NCBI GenBank assembly: GCA_029747015.1
Contig: JAKOGI010000009.1
Coordinates: 1,319,501-1,383,500, forward strand
Direction of reading: 5' to 3'
From: Carnegiea gigantea
Lineage: Eukaryota; Streptophyta; Magnoliopsida; Caryophyllales; Cactaceae
DNA length: 64,000 nucleotides
In this document: positions 21,986-33,794 of the stretch, piece after piece
How the letters are laid out: the number at the start of each line of letters is the position of its first letter
Numbering within the stretch: the stretch's first letter is position 1
Made by a program: the position numbers and the translations under genes
Notes under the pieces: model-generated
What the model was told of the DNA's origin: nothing
Seen by the model: the letters and a program-made list of their open reading frames with translations, nothing else
Database searches by the model: none

Positions 21986-24832
21986 TTATAGCCTAAATTA
22001 TATCTAGTTCTATAAGGTCTTTGTTTAAAATTGTTATTCATGATAGCGTTTTCACATTGTTAATGTATATTGAATTCTATTTTGACATTGTAATGAACAT
22101 TTTGAATCTGAATAGTGAACAATTCTATATTTGACAATTCTATATGTTATTATCTCAGTTTTTTTTAATTTTGGGTGTTCTGTCATGTGTTTATTTCTAA
22201 TTACATATTTATTGGATAGACCTTCGTATGTTTTCAATTGGTTGGGACTCTAAGTGCTCATGATTATGTTAACATGTTTCTTCATATTTGTACTAAATTT
22301 TTCGTATTTTTGGGGTCGTTTCTTTGTAAGTGAGAGTCGATAGTGAACTAAATTCTCTGAATAATGTTCACTTTTCGGAGTATAAATGTAAGTAGTTCAT
22401 CGAGTCTTTTGCTTTTATTTAGTGCATGTTTTGATAGAGTTCATAATTAGTGACCAATTATATTTTAGTTGATGTATTGGTAAGCATCTAAGTTAATAAG
22501 TTGTATATCACAATTTACAAATTTGATCATAGTAACGTGAGCTACGTGGAGTATCATTGTAAACAAACAATATCATCTTAATGAACTAGCTGACCTTGTT
22601 CACTATGACTGTCGTGATTGTTTATTCTTTATGGTTGCTTCATAAATTCTTCATAATTTAATCATATTCTGGTATTTTTTTTTGGCAATTGATTTACTAA
22701 GTGAAGTATATGAAGCTGTACAATGAACTAGAGTGGTCAGTGTAGTGATTTGTATAGCTTTGTGTGGTATAGTTTAATCTTAAATTATGGAAGATGATTG
22801 TGCATCATATTGGATAACATCGATAATTAATGGACATTGTGGATGTTTGGGCAAGGTATTGTTAGTTTAGCTGTAACACCAATCAGTTTTTATATGTAAC
22901 ATTGCTCAATACATTAGTGTACAAATATCAAGTAAGTAATGAACTTACAAATAAAAACCAGATTTCTGTATTTATTTTATAGGGGAATTGTGAGTTTAAA
23001 TACTGAGTGAACTTTTCTTGATTAGTTAGTGAACTCACTTAGGTTTTTGGGTGCAATTCTATGGTGTACTCAGGTTTAACCCCAATCAGTTTTAATAATG
23101 AACCTTCCTCAATGCATTAGTGAACAAACACCAAGTAAGTAGTGAACATACATGTAAAAACCAAAGATCGGTATTTATTTGAAAGTGGAATTGTGAGCTT
23201 GAACTCTGAGTGAACTTTTCTTAGTTACTCAATGAACTTAAACATAACATATTATTGCTATAGGTGAACACATACTTGTATTGAATATAGAAAAGGAACT
23301 ATTGCAGTTTCACATTATAAAAGCTGGCGTTCAGGAACACTATGTGCACTATGCACGTAGGTTTTAAACTATATTATACTACATAACATTGGAGTAGCAC
23401 TACTACTGAAGGTGTGGCTATTCTCTTTGTCTTTGATGGTTGTCTTTTTTGGCTGCCTCTTGGAATTGCATCTGCAGGTAGTTCACTGATAGATTGACTC
23501 ATCTGGTCATCAGTATTAGTTGGCTTTAATTCTTTGTTGTGTGCTTTCCCTTGTGTCTCACCTTCAGCTTCACTGACCAATGTTCTGCAAGATATAGTTG
23601 CTGTCATATATACAGCTAGTTGCCCATAATTCCTCAGTGAACTAATGCAAAGTAAATAGTGAATCAAGTAAAATTTACATATACACCAAATTAGCATGTT
23701 TTTCAGTGAACGTTCCTCAATTGCTTAGTGAACTGAGTAAAACTGTTACTCAGTGAACCTTACTCAGTGAATTACTCAGTCAACTAAGTAAAATTTACAA
23801 TGACCATTGCTCAATTACCCCGTGAACTCACCCAGAAAAAATAATGAACAGTATTAGTTTTAGTAGTTTTTCACTGTCATTCATTTTTTTAAATCTGTTG
23901 TTGTTCACAAACTACAAAGTTTCTTAGGATTCGTTCACTATAATTGTGATTATCGTTCACTTTCGCTTTCAACAACACATGCTTGCAATATCCCCACCAA
24001 AACCAAGCCACCAAACATCCAAAGGTGTCTGTAATTTCAAAATTGAGATCAGAAATTACTACCCTAAGTCATTCACTCTTCATCATGTAGTTCACATTTG
24101 TTTTCGCCCACACATGTTCGAATGCACTATGTCAACTACAACTTATAACCCACAAGATACCTCAATACCCCCCGCCCCACAATCAAGCAACTGAACCTCC
24201 AAATTTGTATTTAGTTTTAAAACTTTGAGCAGAAATTAGAGCATCATTTACCTAGATTTTCGCTTATATGTAATTGTCACTCCCGATTGTCTCCTATTGT
24301 TGTCGTTCAATGCATTATTGGTTTAATTGCCATCTGTTGCATGCATGCCTTCATCTTGATATGCCATTGTTACTGGGTTCAGGGATGATTTGAAGTGAGT
24401 TTTAATGCTTTTCAATGTTAAGATTATTGCTTGAAACTGTGCAGTTGCTTGCGTTGATGATGCACGAACTAATTTAGAGAGAGAATGAGTGATATTGAAG
24501 TGCAGCAATTTTGCTTCTGAACTATCTTTGATAGTTACTTTGTGGGGGTGCTCGTTGATGGTAGTGGGGGTGTGGGGATTCCATTTTTTGTTTTCTTTTT
24601 TTTTTAATTTGAAATCTATTTTGTATCCTACATGGCATTTTTTTGTCCACATGTATGTGGGAGTATAAACTCCTAGATGTACATAATAGGTATTGCTTTA
24701 TATAAGATCCATACTCATTTTATTTAGGGTTTTAATTTGTTGCTCAGACATGGACATTCGTTAGTTGCTGTGAGTTATATTGTATTTAAGACTCAGATGT
24801 GATATTTTGTTGAAAACTGTAAACTGACAAGT
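21986..24832. other. Degenerate region with recurring AGTGAAC words; possible FAR1/MULE relic on minus
   Basis: Words AGTGAAC, GTTCACT and close variants recur many times between 22350 and 24300. Two imperfect ~140-base copies of one sequence lie at about 23965-24060 and 24128-24235 ('gagatcagaaattac' / 'gagcagaaattag'). Minus-strand open stretches at 24652-24323 (LLHFNITHSLSKLVRASSTQ) and 23697-23374 (SQKRQPSKTKRI) lie in the order of the C-terminal part of a FAR1-like, Mutator-derived gene. The resemblance is weak and no DDE or zinc-finger core is visible. Confidence 0.3.
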
Positions 24833-26059
24833 GTTCCTCTTCTATGCTCTCTCTCTTCGGGCCTGATTTCCCAAGCCATCGACCTAGGTCGCGCCAGCCC
24901 AAAGGCTACCTTTTCCTTCTTTCTCAGTCATCACGAGCCTGCTTTCTTCTTCATTCTTTTTGTTTTTTTTTTTGTGTGTGGCCTAATTCGTGTGACCCTG
25001 CCTGGCCAGCGTTTCCTTGTCGACGGGTTTGTTTTGCTCTATTGTTCCCACAACCCATTTCCTTCATTTTCCATAAACCCGGCCCATCCCTTTCACTTAA
25101 CCACACGCACGCCGCACATGACCCAGAAACCCCTTCACTCCTTCCTTTCTTCTTCCTCGCTACCCAGAACCTGATCTCCCAAATCTGTTGCTTCGCCATC
25201 CTCTTCTTCTATTCTTCCATAACCGTTCCTCACCCCTATGCTCCTTTAATGTCTGTTATTTTTTCTCTCTCCCCCCTTTATTCTGATCATCAAGCTTATC
25301 ATTACCTCAACCGTTTTTTTTTCCCTTGCTTGGACAAGTTATAGGGTTGCATTAAAGGGACATTCACAAGAGTAGTTGCAATCTTTAATTGAGGATTAAT
25401 GGTGGCAAGAGAGGTCAATTGCCAAATATATTATGTGAAGTTGAAGCCAGGGTAGTAGCAGAAAGTAACAGCAGATCATAACAAATAATTTTTAGATTTT
25501 TATTTTCTAAATTATCTCCTTTTGCTCTATTTCAATTTCGTAGCTCAATTTTGAAATTTGATTCTTTCCAGAATTCACGAAATTGTTTTGAGATTGGCTT
25601 AACTTGAAAAGTTCGACACCTTGGAGTTAGTATTGAAGCCAATTGATTCGATTTTCAACTTATTCTTCCTCTATTTTTGCAATATATACAACTTGTTGAG
25701 TTTAGAGTTCTTGTTTAGGATTGATTTGGTCTATTTGCTTTGCCCGAGTCCCTCTGCTCTTGGCAGCGAAGGCAAGATTGATTGCAAATCTTGATGGATG
25801 ATGCCTAATTAGCTTGTTGGAAGTTCAGACAAAACATGAATAGAGGAAACCTGGAAATCGTTTCAAGTTTTATTTGCATGTTTAGTTGGCTTCAACGACA
25901 AGTAATTAGGGTAGATTAGTTAATAATTGTAATCTGGCCTAGTCTTTTTTTTCCGTCAACATTATAATTCTATGCTTTTTATTTAATTTCCCAATCATCT
26001 CTGATGACGACACCCGTAATTGCTACAACGATAAACCGTGCACTTGCAGATTTACAACA
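24833..26059 (+). repeat. Truncated 5' LTR
   Basis: Matches the 3' LTR from about position 34045 onward (for example 'gccatcgacc', 'ccttgtcg', 'caagagtagtt', 'aagttcagacaaaacatgaa') and ends ...ATTTACAACA. The first ~250 bases of the LTR are missing at the left. Confidence 0.8.
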
Positions 26060-26065
26060 AGTTTT

Positions 26066-26083
26066 TGGTACCGTTACCGGGGA
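26066..26083 (+). other. Primer-binding site, tRNA-Asp type
   Basis: TGGTACCGTTACCGGGGA differs at two positions from TGGCGCCGTTGCCGGGGA, the complement of the 3' end of plant tRNA-Asp(GTC). It lies six bases after the 5' LTR end. Confidence 0.85.
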
Positions 26084-26880
26084 TGAATTTGTGAAATTAA
26101 ATTGCATTGAGTTATTTGAGTCAATTTCATTTGTTTTCATACTTTTTAATTTTGATTTTTAGTGTGTGTTTACTTAGATTTCGTTGTTTTAGAATAGTTT
26201 AGATTTCTTTTGTCCTTGATTGTTTATTAGAGTTAATATTTTATTTTTTTAATTTTGCTCAAGTTACTTTTGGTTTTTAGTGATTACTAGCCGCTAAGAA
26301 AAAAAATCAGACCTTACTGTGTTGTAAACTGGTGCAGGCTTGAGGGGAAAAAACAAAAGACAGTGCAAGTTTTTACATATTTTTGGATTCTATTTGAATT
26401 GTTCAGAGTAGTTTTGGTATGAATTTTTCTCATCGAATATTTTTAGTGGATTCTCCAAGATTTTTAGAGTCTAGATGAATTTTTGTGGAATGTTTAGAAT
26501 ATTCTGGAATTTTTTATATAATTTTTAGAAATAATTTTCTGTTGTGAATTTTCTGCACTATTTTGGAGCAGAAAAAGTTGAAAAAAAATAATATTCATGT
26601 TCCTTTGATTGTGTAGAATTTTCTGTGTATACTGTTCAAATTTTGGGAGTTTGATTTTCTAGTTTGATATTATTTTTAGATTTTGCTTGTTTAGGTCTTA
26701 CTCTATTTTCTTTTAGTTTATTTGTGTTTTCTATTTTTGTATTATTTTTAGGATTAGTTTACTATCTGTTTTTATTTGGTGTGCAAAAAGAAAGAACAAA
26801 AAAAGCACAATCCAAAAAAATAAGAAAAAGAGAAAGACCAAAAATACTTTTGTGAGAGTGTGGGATGTGCATGACTGATT
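26084..26880 (+). other. Retrotransposon leader
   Basis: AT-rich untranslated leader between PBS and gag. No intact frame of note; a short hydrophobic open frame at 26664-26855 is not recognised. Confidence 0.5.
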
Positions 26881-27787
26881 GGGTCAAAGACCCTTAAAGC
26901 AAAAGACTTGTTAGAAGTGAACCCTATCCTAGCCTAGAACCCAAACCTACACCCAAGCCTGAACTTGAATTGCAAGAAGTGCCACAAGAAATATCTTTGA
27001 GCCATATTTTCTATCCTCTTGTGCCCGCTTTGCCATCTTGTTTTAATCTGTTTGACCGATGACTGAATGTGACCTTCAAGTTGAGAGCTCATTACACTCA
27101 AATGCCCCATAAATCCACAGGTTTAAAAGATGCATATTTGTTTCTGAGTGAATTTGAAGAAGTATGTTCCTTAATGTTTTTTTTTTTTTAATATTCTTGT
27201 TGATATTGTGCGAATGAAATTAATTCCTTTGCTTTGAAAGATTCTACCAAGCGATGGATGTATGGCCTGGCTGCTAATTCTATCACTTCTTGGAATGATT
27301 TTGTTAGATTGTTTTTAAGAAAATATTTTTCTAATGCCAAGATGGTTAAGCTCAGAAACGAGATTAATCAATTAATGCAACTAGAAATGGAATTGTTTTT
27401 GAAGTGCTTGGATAGGTTTAAGAATTTGTTGGCACAGAATTCCTATCATGGTTTAGACCAAGCACATTTGTGCCAAATTATTTATGAAGGACTTGACCAG
27501 CCAACTAGAACCATGTTAGAGTCCATGTGTCAGGAAAAGCTTCCTTTTCTAAGAGTGTCACTACTGATTGGAAGCTTCCAAAGGACTTAGATGAGAAGAC
27601 CATGTTGTGGGAAATCGCTAGAGATGACGGTCTAAGTTCTAGGTTTACTAAGAGTGGGTTGCATTCTGTTTATAATATGAGTCACTTAGAGTCTAAGATT
27701 TCGTTTTCGAAGAACATGTTGAAGGGGTTGTCTCCCCAAAGTCCCCAAATTTCTCAGACTTTTATGGTATCATGTTCTCAGTATTAG
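26880..27787 (+). pseudogene. gag (capsid region) of Athila/Tat-like element, frameshifted
   Basis: Frame 27237-27590 contains KDSTKRWMYGLAANSITSWN, the conserved W...L...SI.SW opening of the Retrotrans_gag domain. FLRKYF, LRNEINQLMQ and YEGLDQPTRTMLES follow. The second part (LDEKTMLWEIARDDG, SSRF, LESKI) continues in another frame from about 27545, so there is at least one frameshift. In an active element this protein packages the RNA. The N-terminal part upstream of 27234 is broken by stops and a T-run. Confidence 0.7.
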
Positions 27788-28720
27788 GCTTTAGATCGTT
27801 CATTGAGTGCATATCCTTATTTTGTCCACTAGTTATCAACTGGACAAGAGCAAGCAAGTATGACCTTTTCAGAGACCTAAGAATGACCCGCCTTTTCCTT
27901 ACTAAAATCCAGGGTGGAAAAATCACCCTTATTTTTCTTGGAGTAGTGGAGGAAATGCTGCAGTCCCTAATTCCCAGCCTGGAGTATTTCCTGAAAACAA
28001 CTCCCGGCCCATCTCCCATCTCCCCATCACTTTTTAAGGACTAGTTTTTCCAGGTATGCCCAGTGCATTTAGACCTGCATCTCCCATAACTCAAGTTCAA
28101 CCTTCTCCTGGCTACATTGACATTGATGACTGACAGGAGAATTAATAATAATGTGGAGAGGATGATTAACGCAAACATGGAAAGAATAATGAGAATAATG
28201 ACCAAGCAGTTTTTCAAATTAGCATCAATTTCCAGGGAAACAAGTACTTTTCCTAGTCAGCCTAAGGTGAACCTTAAGGTTCATGCCTCATCTTCTTCTA
28301 GTATTAACCCTAGTGAGCCTATGAGGAAAGTAAATGCAGTTATATCTCTTGGATCTGATCGAGAAATTGATAATCAAGGATGAACTTTTAGTGAACCCTG
28401 CAAGTATCATCACAATTTCTTCCAGAATTCTTCTCCCTTTTCTTCTTCTCCATAGAGTAGTTCATCTAGTAAGTTATGAGATACTACTGATGGTGTCCCC
28501 AGTGATTCTGCTGATTCTCTATCTTCTGAGTCACCTTCTGATAAAGAGGAGCCTAAGAAGAAAGATTCTACTGATTCAGTGGAACCTTCATCTCCTAAGG
28601 ATTCTTCTTTGCATCCTTTTGCTGAAAAAGTCCACAAGCCTTTACCTTCTTTTCACCATATGATGAAAAAGAAAGATCAAGCCCATGTTAATAAGATGAG
28701 AGAGACATCCTCTTAAGTCA
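27788..28720 (+). pseudogene. gag-pol linker region, degenerate
   Basis: Open pieces at 28117-28383 end with VNAVISLGSDREIDNQ, resembling the VNAV-TLRSGRE word that precedes the protease in Athila-type polyproteins. Serine/proline-rich sequence follows in other frames up to 28715, where a stop occurs. No zinc knuckle was recognised. Confidence 0.5.
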
Positions 28721-28755
28721 AAATTAACATTCCATTACTTAATATTATTCAGCAA

Positions 28756-29598
28756 ATGCCTCCGTGTGCTAGGTTTTCAAGGGATCTGTGTACCACCAAG
28801 ATAGTTACTAGTGTCTTTAAAAAGGCTTTCTTAGCTTCTTGCACCAATTCTATTATTTCTCACCAGATCCTAGTGAAGTATAAGGACATCGGTTGTCCTA
28901 CTATCTCTATAGTTATAGGGGACCAGCTTATTCACAATGCTTTGCTTGACTTAAGGGCTAATACCCATTTGATACCCTTCACTGAGTATGACAGGCTAGG
29001 GTTAGATGAACTGAAATCTACTAAGATGGTCATCCAATTAACCGATAGATCGACTAGGTTACCTAGGGCTGTAGCTGAGGATGTAGTTATTAGAATGGGT
29101 GAATTCATTTATCTTGTGGACTTTATTGTGATTGAAACTAATAATGTGGCCAACACTGCTAGTCAAGTCCCTGTGACTCTAGATCGTCCTTTCTTGGCCA
29201 CTACTAATGTCCTAACTAATTGCAGGAATGGCTTGATGAGAGTGTCTTCTGGTAAGATGACCTTGGAATTGATAATTTTTAATTTGCAAAGACAGCCATC
29301 TGGTTTCAATGATATGGAGTTTTCTACTCTTAATTGGATAGAAGATTCCGTGTTTGATGATGATTTTGATGACATGTTTACAGCTGAGTATAAGTCGTTC
29401 TGTATTGATGATAAGCCGGAATATGACGTGTTTAAAATTGATGACTTGTGCTTCGCTGCTGATAGCCTGATTGCTTCTGCTTCCACTTCTGAGTTTGTTT
29501 CCCGTCCTGCTTCTCTTGAATTGAAACCTCTTCTTGACTCTCTTAAGTACTCATTTATAGGACTTGATGAATCCTTACATGTATTATTGCTTCTGACC
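28756..29598 (+). pseudogene. Retropepsin-like protease region
   Basis: A 281-codon open stretch with the family's features: the active-site strand as LLDLRANTHLIP, then YDRLGL, LTDRSTRLPRAVAEDVV, VDFIVIE, RPFLATTNVLTNCRNGLM and MTLELIIFNL. The catalytic D-S/T/L-G-A motif reads D-L-R-A, so the essential glycine is replaced by arginine and the protease should be inactive. It ends at a stop near 29601, before the RT domain. Confidence 0.75.
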
Positions 29599-29779
29599 TA
29601 GACCGAGATCAAGAGGATAAATTGATTGCCTTATTTTAATAGCACAAGGAAACCATACGTTGGACTTTAGGGGATATCAAGGATATTACTCCATTAAATA
29701 GCATAAGAACCGTTTAGAGGATAATTCTAAACCCTACCGAGATCGCCAAAGTTGTTTGAACTCGACCTTATAGGAAGCA

Positions 29780-30390
29780 GTTAGGAAGGAAGTGTTTAAG
29801 TGGTTAGACTATGGGATTATCTATCCCATTTTTGATAGTGGGTGGGTTAATTCTGTTCAAGTTGTTCATAAGAAGATTGATATTATCGTGATTAGGAATG
29901 ATAAGAATGAGTTAGTTCCCACTCGAGCCCAATCTGGGTGGCGGGTTTGTATTGACTATAGGAAATTGAATACTTCCATTAGGAGAGATCATTTTTTCCT
30001 TTGCTTCATTGACCAGATGTTGGAGAGGTTGGCTGGACATTATTTTCATTACTTTTTAGATGAATATTTTGGCTACACCTAGATCTTCACTCCTTTTGAG
30101 GATCAGGAGAAGACTACTTTTGCCTATCCGTTTGGGACGTATGCCTTTAGGAGAATGTCATTTGGACTTTGTAATGCCCCTGCTACCTTTCAAAGGTGCA
30201 TGATTTCTATTTTCTCATATTTAGTTGAGCAATGCATAAAAATTTTCATGGATGACTTTTCTGTATTTGGGTCTTCCTTTGATGATTGCTTGTCTAATAT
30301 AAGAAAAGTTTTGCAAAGGTCTAGGGAGAAAAACTTGACTTTGAACTGGGAGCAATGTCACTTTATGGTTAAAAAGGGAATATCTTAGGT
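29780..30390 (+). pseudogene. Reverse transcriptase domain, interrupted
   Basis: Two open pieces in the same overall order: GWRVCIDYRKLN and the LDEYFGY region (29792-30079), an in-frame TAG at 30080, then FAYPFGTYAFRRMSFGLCNA, PATFQRCM and the catalytic block IFMDDFSVFG (FMDD in place of the usual YxDD). A second break follows at about 30385. This order of RT motifs is diagnostic of Ty3/gypsy. Confidence 0.85.
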
Positions 30391-30399
30391 TATATTATT

Positions 30400-31100
30400 T
30401 CTAGAGAAAGAATTAAAGTAGATAAAGCTAAGACTGATTTGATTGTTAATCTTCTTTCTCCCACTTGTGTGAAAGAGGTGAGATATTTTCTTGGACATGT
30501 TAGTTTCTATAGTCGTTTTATTAAAGACTTTAGTAAGATAGCCAGGCCTTTGACCAACTTTTTAGCTAAGGATGTGCTGTTTTACTTCTCTGAGGACTGT
30601 CTTGTGATCTTTACTAAGCTTAAGGAGGCCTTAACCTCTGCTCCCATTCTTCATCCTCCTACTTGGGGAGAGCCTTTTGAGCTAATGTGTGATGCATTTG
30701 ACATATTGTTGGGGTTGTTTTAGGACAACAAGTTGATAAGAAGCCCCACATCATCTATTAGTAGTCACACATTGAATGATGCCCAACTGAACTATGCTGT
30801 CACTTAAAAAGAATTCTTGGTTGTGATCTTTGATTTTGAGAAGTTTAGACCTTAATTGATTGGGTCTCATGTGATTACTATGTCGATCATTCTGCTCTTA
30901 AGCGCCTTCTTTCTAAGAAGGATGCTAAGTTTGGATTTATGAGGTAGATCTTTTTTTTTTTTTTGGCAAGAATGATTATAAGATTAGGGATAAGAAAGGT
31001 TTCAAGAACCTTATTACTGACCATTTGTCTAGAATTATCTATGGTAGAGAGTTTGAGTCCAGTATTTTTGAATGCTTAGCTGCTGAGAAATTATATGCAA
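30400..31100 (+). pseudogene. RT thumb / RNase H region, degenerate
   Basis: 30439-30720 reads VRYFLGHVSFYSRFIKDFSK, IARPLTNFL, and LTSAPILHPPTWGEPFELMC, the standard connection between RT and RNase H. After a TAG at 30721 the RNase H part continues with several stops (for example 'aatgatgcccaactgaacta', NDAQLNYA, near 30775). A T-run lies at 30951-30963. Confidence 0.7.
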
Positions 31101-31141
31101 TCCACCCTGACCCTTAGTACGTTAACATTGTAAACTACCTA

Positions 31142-32367
31142 GTGTTTGGTAGGATCCCTGAGGGTTGGACTAAGAATGACAGAGATAAATTCTTCCATCT
31201 TATAAAATTCTTTGTTTGGGATGACCTTTCTTTGTTTAAGTATTATTTTGACCGAATTTTTAGGAGATGTATTCCCGATCATGAGGTTAAGAGTGTCCTT
31301 TCATTTTGTCATCAGCAAGCACGTGGGGTCTATTTCAGTGGGAGAAAGACAACAACCAACCCCACTTCAGTGGGAGAAAGACAACAACCAAAATTCTTCA
31401 ATGTGGTTTTTATTGGCCTACCTTATTTAGGGATACTTTTGAATGTTGTAAGAGTTTCCTAAGTGCCAACAGCTTGGTAGGAGAAATATGAGAGATATAA
31501 TGCCACTTTATCCTATCATTATGGTGGAGATTTTTGATGTTTGGATATATATTTCATGGGACCATTTCTATCTTCTTTTAGGAATGAGTACATTTTGTTA
31601 GCAGTGTACTATTTTGTAAATGGGTAGAGGACATCCATACTAGCACTAACGATGTTAAGGTGGTTATGAAGTTCCTTAAGGAAAACATTTTTGTAAGATT
31701 TGGCATGCCCTGAGCTATCATTAGTGACCAAGGTACCCACTTTAATAATAGGTCTTTTGATGCTTTGTTGAAGAGGTACTCCATAGTTCATAGATTAGTT
31801 ACCCCCTATCATCTACAAACCAGTTGCCGGGTTGAAGTATTTAATAGGCAAATTAAACAGACTCTAGGAAAGACTATGAGCAGGAATAGAAAGGATTGAG
31901 CCGACAAGCTTGTAGATGCTCTTTGGGCTTATAGGACAGCTTTCAAAACTCTCTTGGGGATGTCACCTTATACGGTGGTTTATGATAAGCCTTGTCATAT
32001 TCGTGTTGAGATAGATCTTAGAGCTTAATGGGCCATTAGGATGCTTAATCTTGACTTGACTAAGGAAGGTAAGGAGAGAATACTGTAACTTAGTAAGATA
32101 GAAGAGATAAGAGCTGAGGCTTATGGGAGTGTGCAATTTTACAAAGATGCGACTAGGTTGTTTCATGATAAACATATTATTAGAACGGAGTTTGCCCCTG
32201 AAATGATAGTGCTCTTATATGATTCTAAGCTCTATTTGTTCCCAGAAAAATTAAGGTTCCGATGGACGGATCTTTATATTATTTCGCGTGTTTTTCCATA
32301 CGGTACAGTCGAGATACAGGATCAGAAGAGTGGTGCCACATTTAAGATGAATGGCCAAAGGTTGAAA
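31142..32367 (+). pseudogene. Integrase domain, degenerate
   Basis: The zinc-binding region (CIPDHEV, SVLSFCHQQARG) is followed by a local 32-bp tandem duplication that disrupts the frame. The catalytic core is recognisable from about 31525 to 32010 (for example 'attagtgaccaaggtaccca', ISDQGTH, and 'gctctttgggcttataggac', ALWAYRT), with several stops. The last open piece (32131-32367) ends KMNGQRLK, the usual C-terminus of the polyprotein in this branch. Confidence 0.7.
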
Positions 32368-33783
32368 TAGCTTCTGGAGTTGTCAAGTACAGAGGATGTG
32401 GAGTGTTTAATACTCCGTGAGCCGAGTTATGATGAGTGATGTGGTTCTGAGATAGTTCGGGTGTACTTAGCACCCGACCTGGTTTAGTTGAGATTTCTTT
32501 TTTTTTCTCTCTTCTTTCTATTTTTCTTCTATTTTCTTTTTGTATATATGTTCATACATTTGAGTTTTATAGTCGTGCCCTTTTTCTTTTTGAGTCTAGT
32601 TTTTATGTTTGTATATTTGTTTTTCTTTTTGGTTTTGTTTTATGTTTCCTTCTATTTCTAATGAGGACATTGTCTAATTTAGGTGTGGGGGTAAGAAGAC
32701 TATGTTTTAAAAAAAAAAAAACAAAAGAGAAAAAAATGAAAAAACATTAGAAAAAAGAATTTTTGTTTTGTTTTGTTTTGGGGAATTTATGTACTATTCT
32801 GATTGACTATGTTCTCTTGTATCCTTAGTATTAGGTTGTATATAGATATGGTATGCATTGATAGTATTTACTCCCAAGTACGATGTTTGTATACAATCAT
32901 AAACCCCGTCATTTTCGAAAGCGAGCTTGACTTTGGTAGATTAACCCGTGAGATCTTGAACCCTAAAGACTAATTCACTATTTTTAGTCTCAAATTTTCT
33001 CTCATGTATGTCTCTTCCATGATCACATATCTAGAACTTCCTTCGATTTTTTTTGAAAACACATTGAGCATGTGCATTATGATAATATGATTTCCTTTGT
33101 TAGGATGTGTGGTTATTGTAGTTGGTTTAATTGTTGGTTGCTCTTAAGTCACTTGGCTTTTAGCTTCTCATACCCCAAATCATTTATCACCCTTCTGTCC
33201 CTTAACATTAACCTCGTTGCAGCCCTCAAAAGCCCTCTTTATTATTGCATTGTATATAGTATTTTAGTGGTGGAGAATTCAAAATCTTAGCAAACATATG
33301 GAAGTTTGTTTGATTGGAAAAGAATTTAGTGAACCTTATTATATTTTAAACATATGAGTGAGAATGTTCCACATATCCCTCAAGTGAAGTTCTGCCAGCT
33401 GAATTTGTGCATAATTCTTAAGTGGGGTGAAAGATCATGTATGGATGCCATCAGTGGGGATTGATAATTTCTTGATGTGTACATTGTATTTATATATGAT
33501 CTAGTGCTTAGGTTACTTGAGTGATGTGGTTCATTAGAATATGTATATATGTTTTCCTGGCGTTGTATATACAAGTTTGTAAGAACAAAAAATTTAAAAT
33601 TTTATGAGTATGTCTTCTGTAAACCCTCGCGAAATCTTACTTGTCTACTATGGGTAACCTAGGGGCTTAAAGGGCTTGTTGTACATGATAAGTACAATCG
33701 TGATTTCTACGAAAGTGAGTTAGAATTTTAATTTCTTTTTCTAGAAATTTTGGCTTTATTTCACTCGAGGATGAGTAAAACTT
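32368..33783 (+). other. 3' non-coding zone of the gypsy element
   Basis: Contains 'gaggacattgtctaattt' and 'aggtgtgggggtaagaag' near 32663-32700, words found after pol in Athila/Tat-like elements. The same words, in reverse orientation, occur in the gag-only element at about 46940-46980. No env-like frame survives. Confidence 0.5.
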
Positions 33784-33794
33784 AGGTGGGGGGG
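33784..33794 (+). other. Polypurine tract
   Basis: AGGTGGGGGGG directly before the 3' LTR, the expected primer site for plus-strand DNA synthesis. Confidence 0.7.

Noticed and set aside
24844..25344. 166-codon open frame (and a similar one at 33982-34506)
   Set aside because: Both lie inside the gypsy LTRs at the same relative place; this is LTR sequence that happens to be open.
32368..33783. Envelope-like gene of the Athila type
   Set aside because: No frame of useful length and no transmembrane or surface-protein features survive in this zone.
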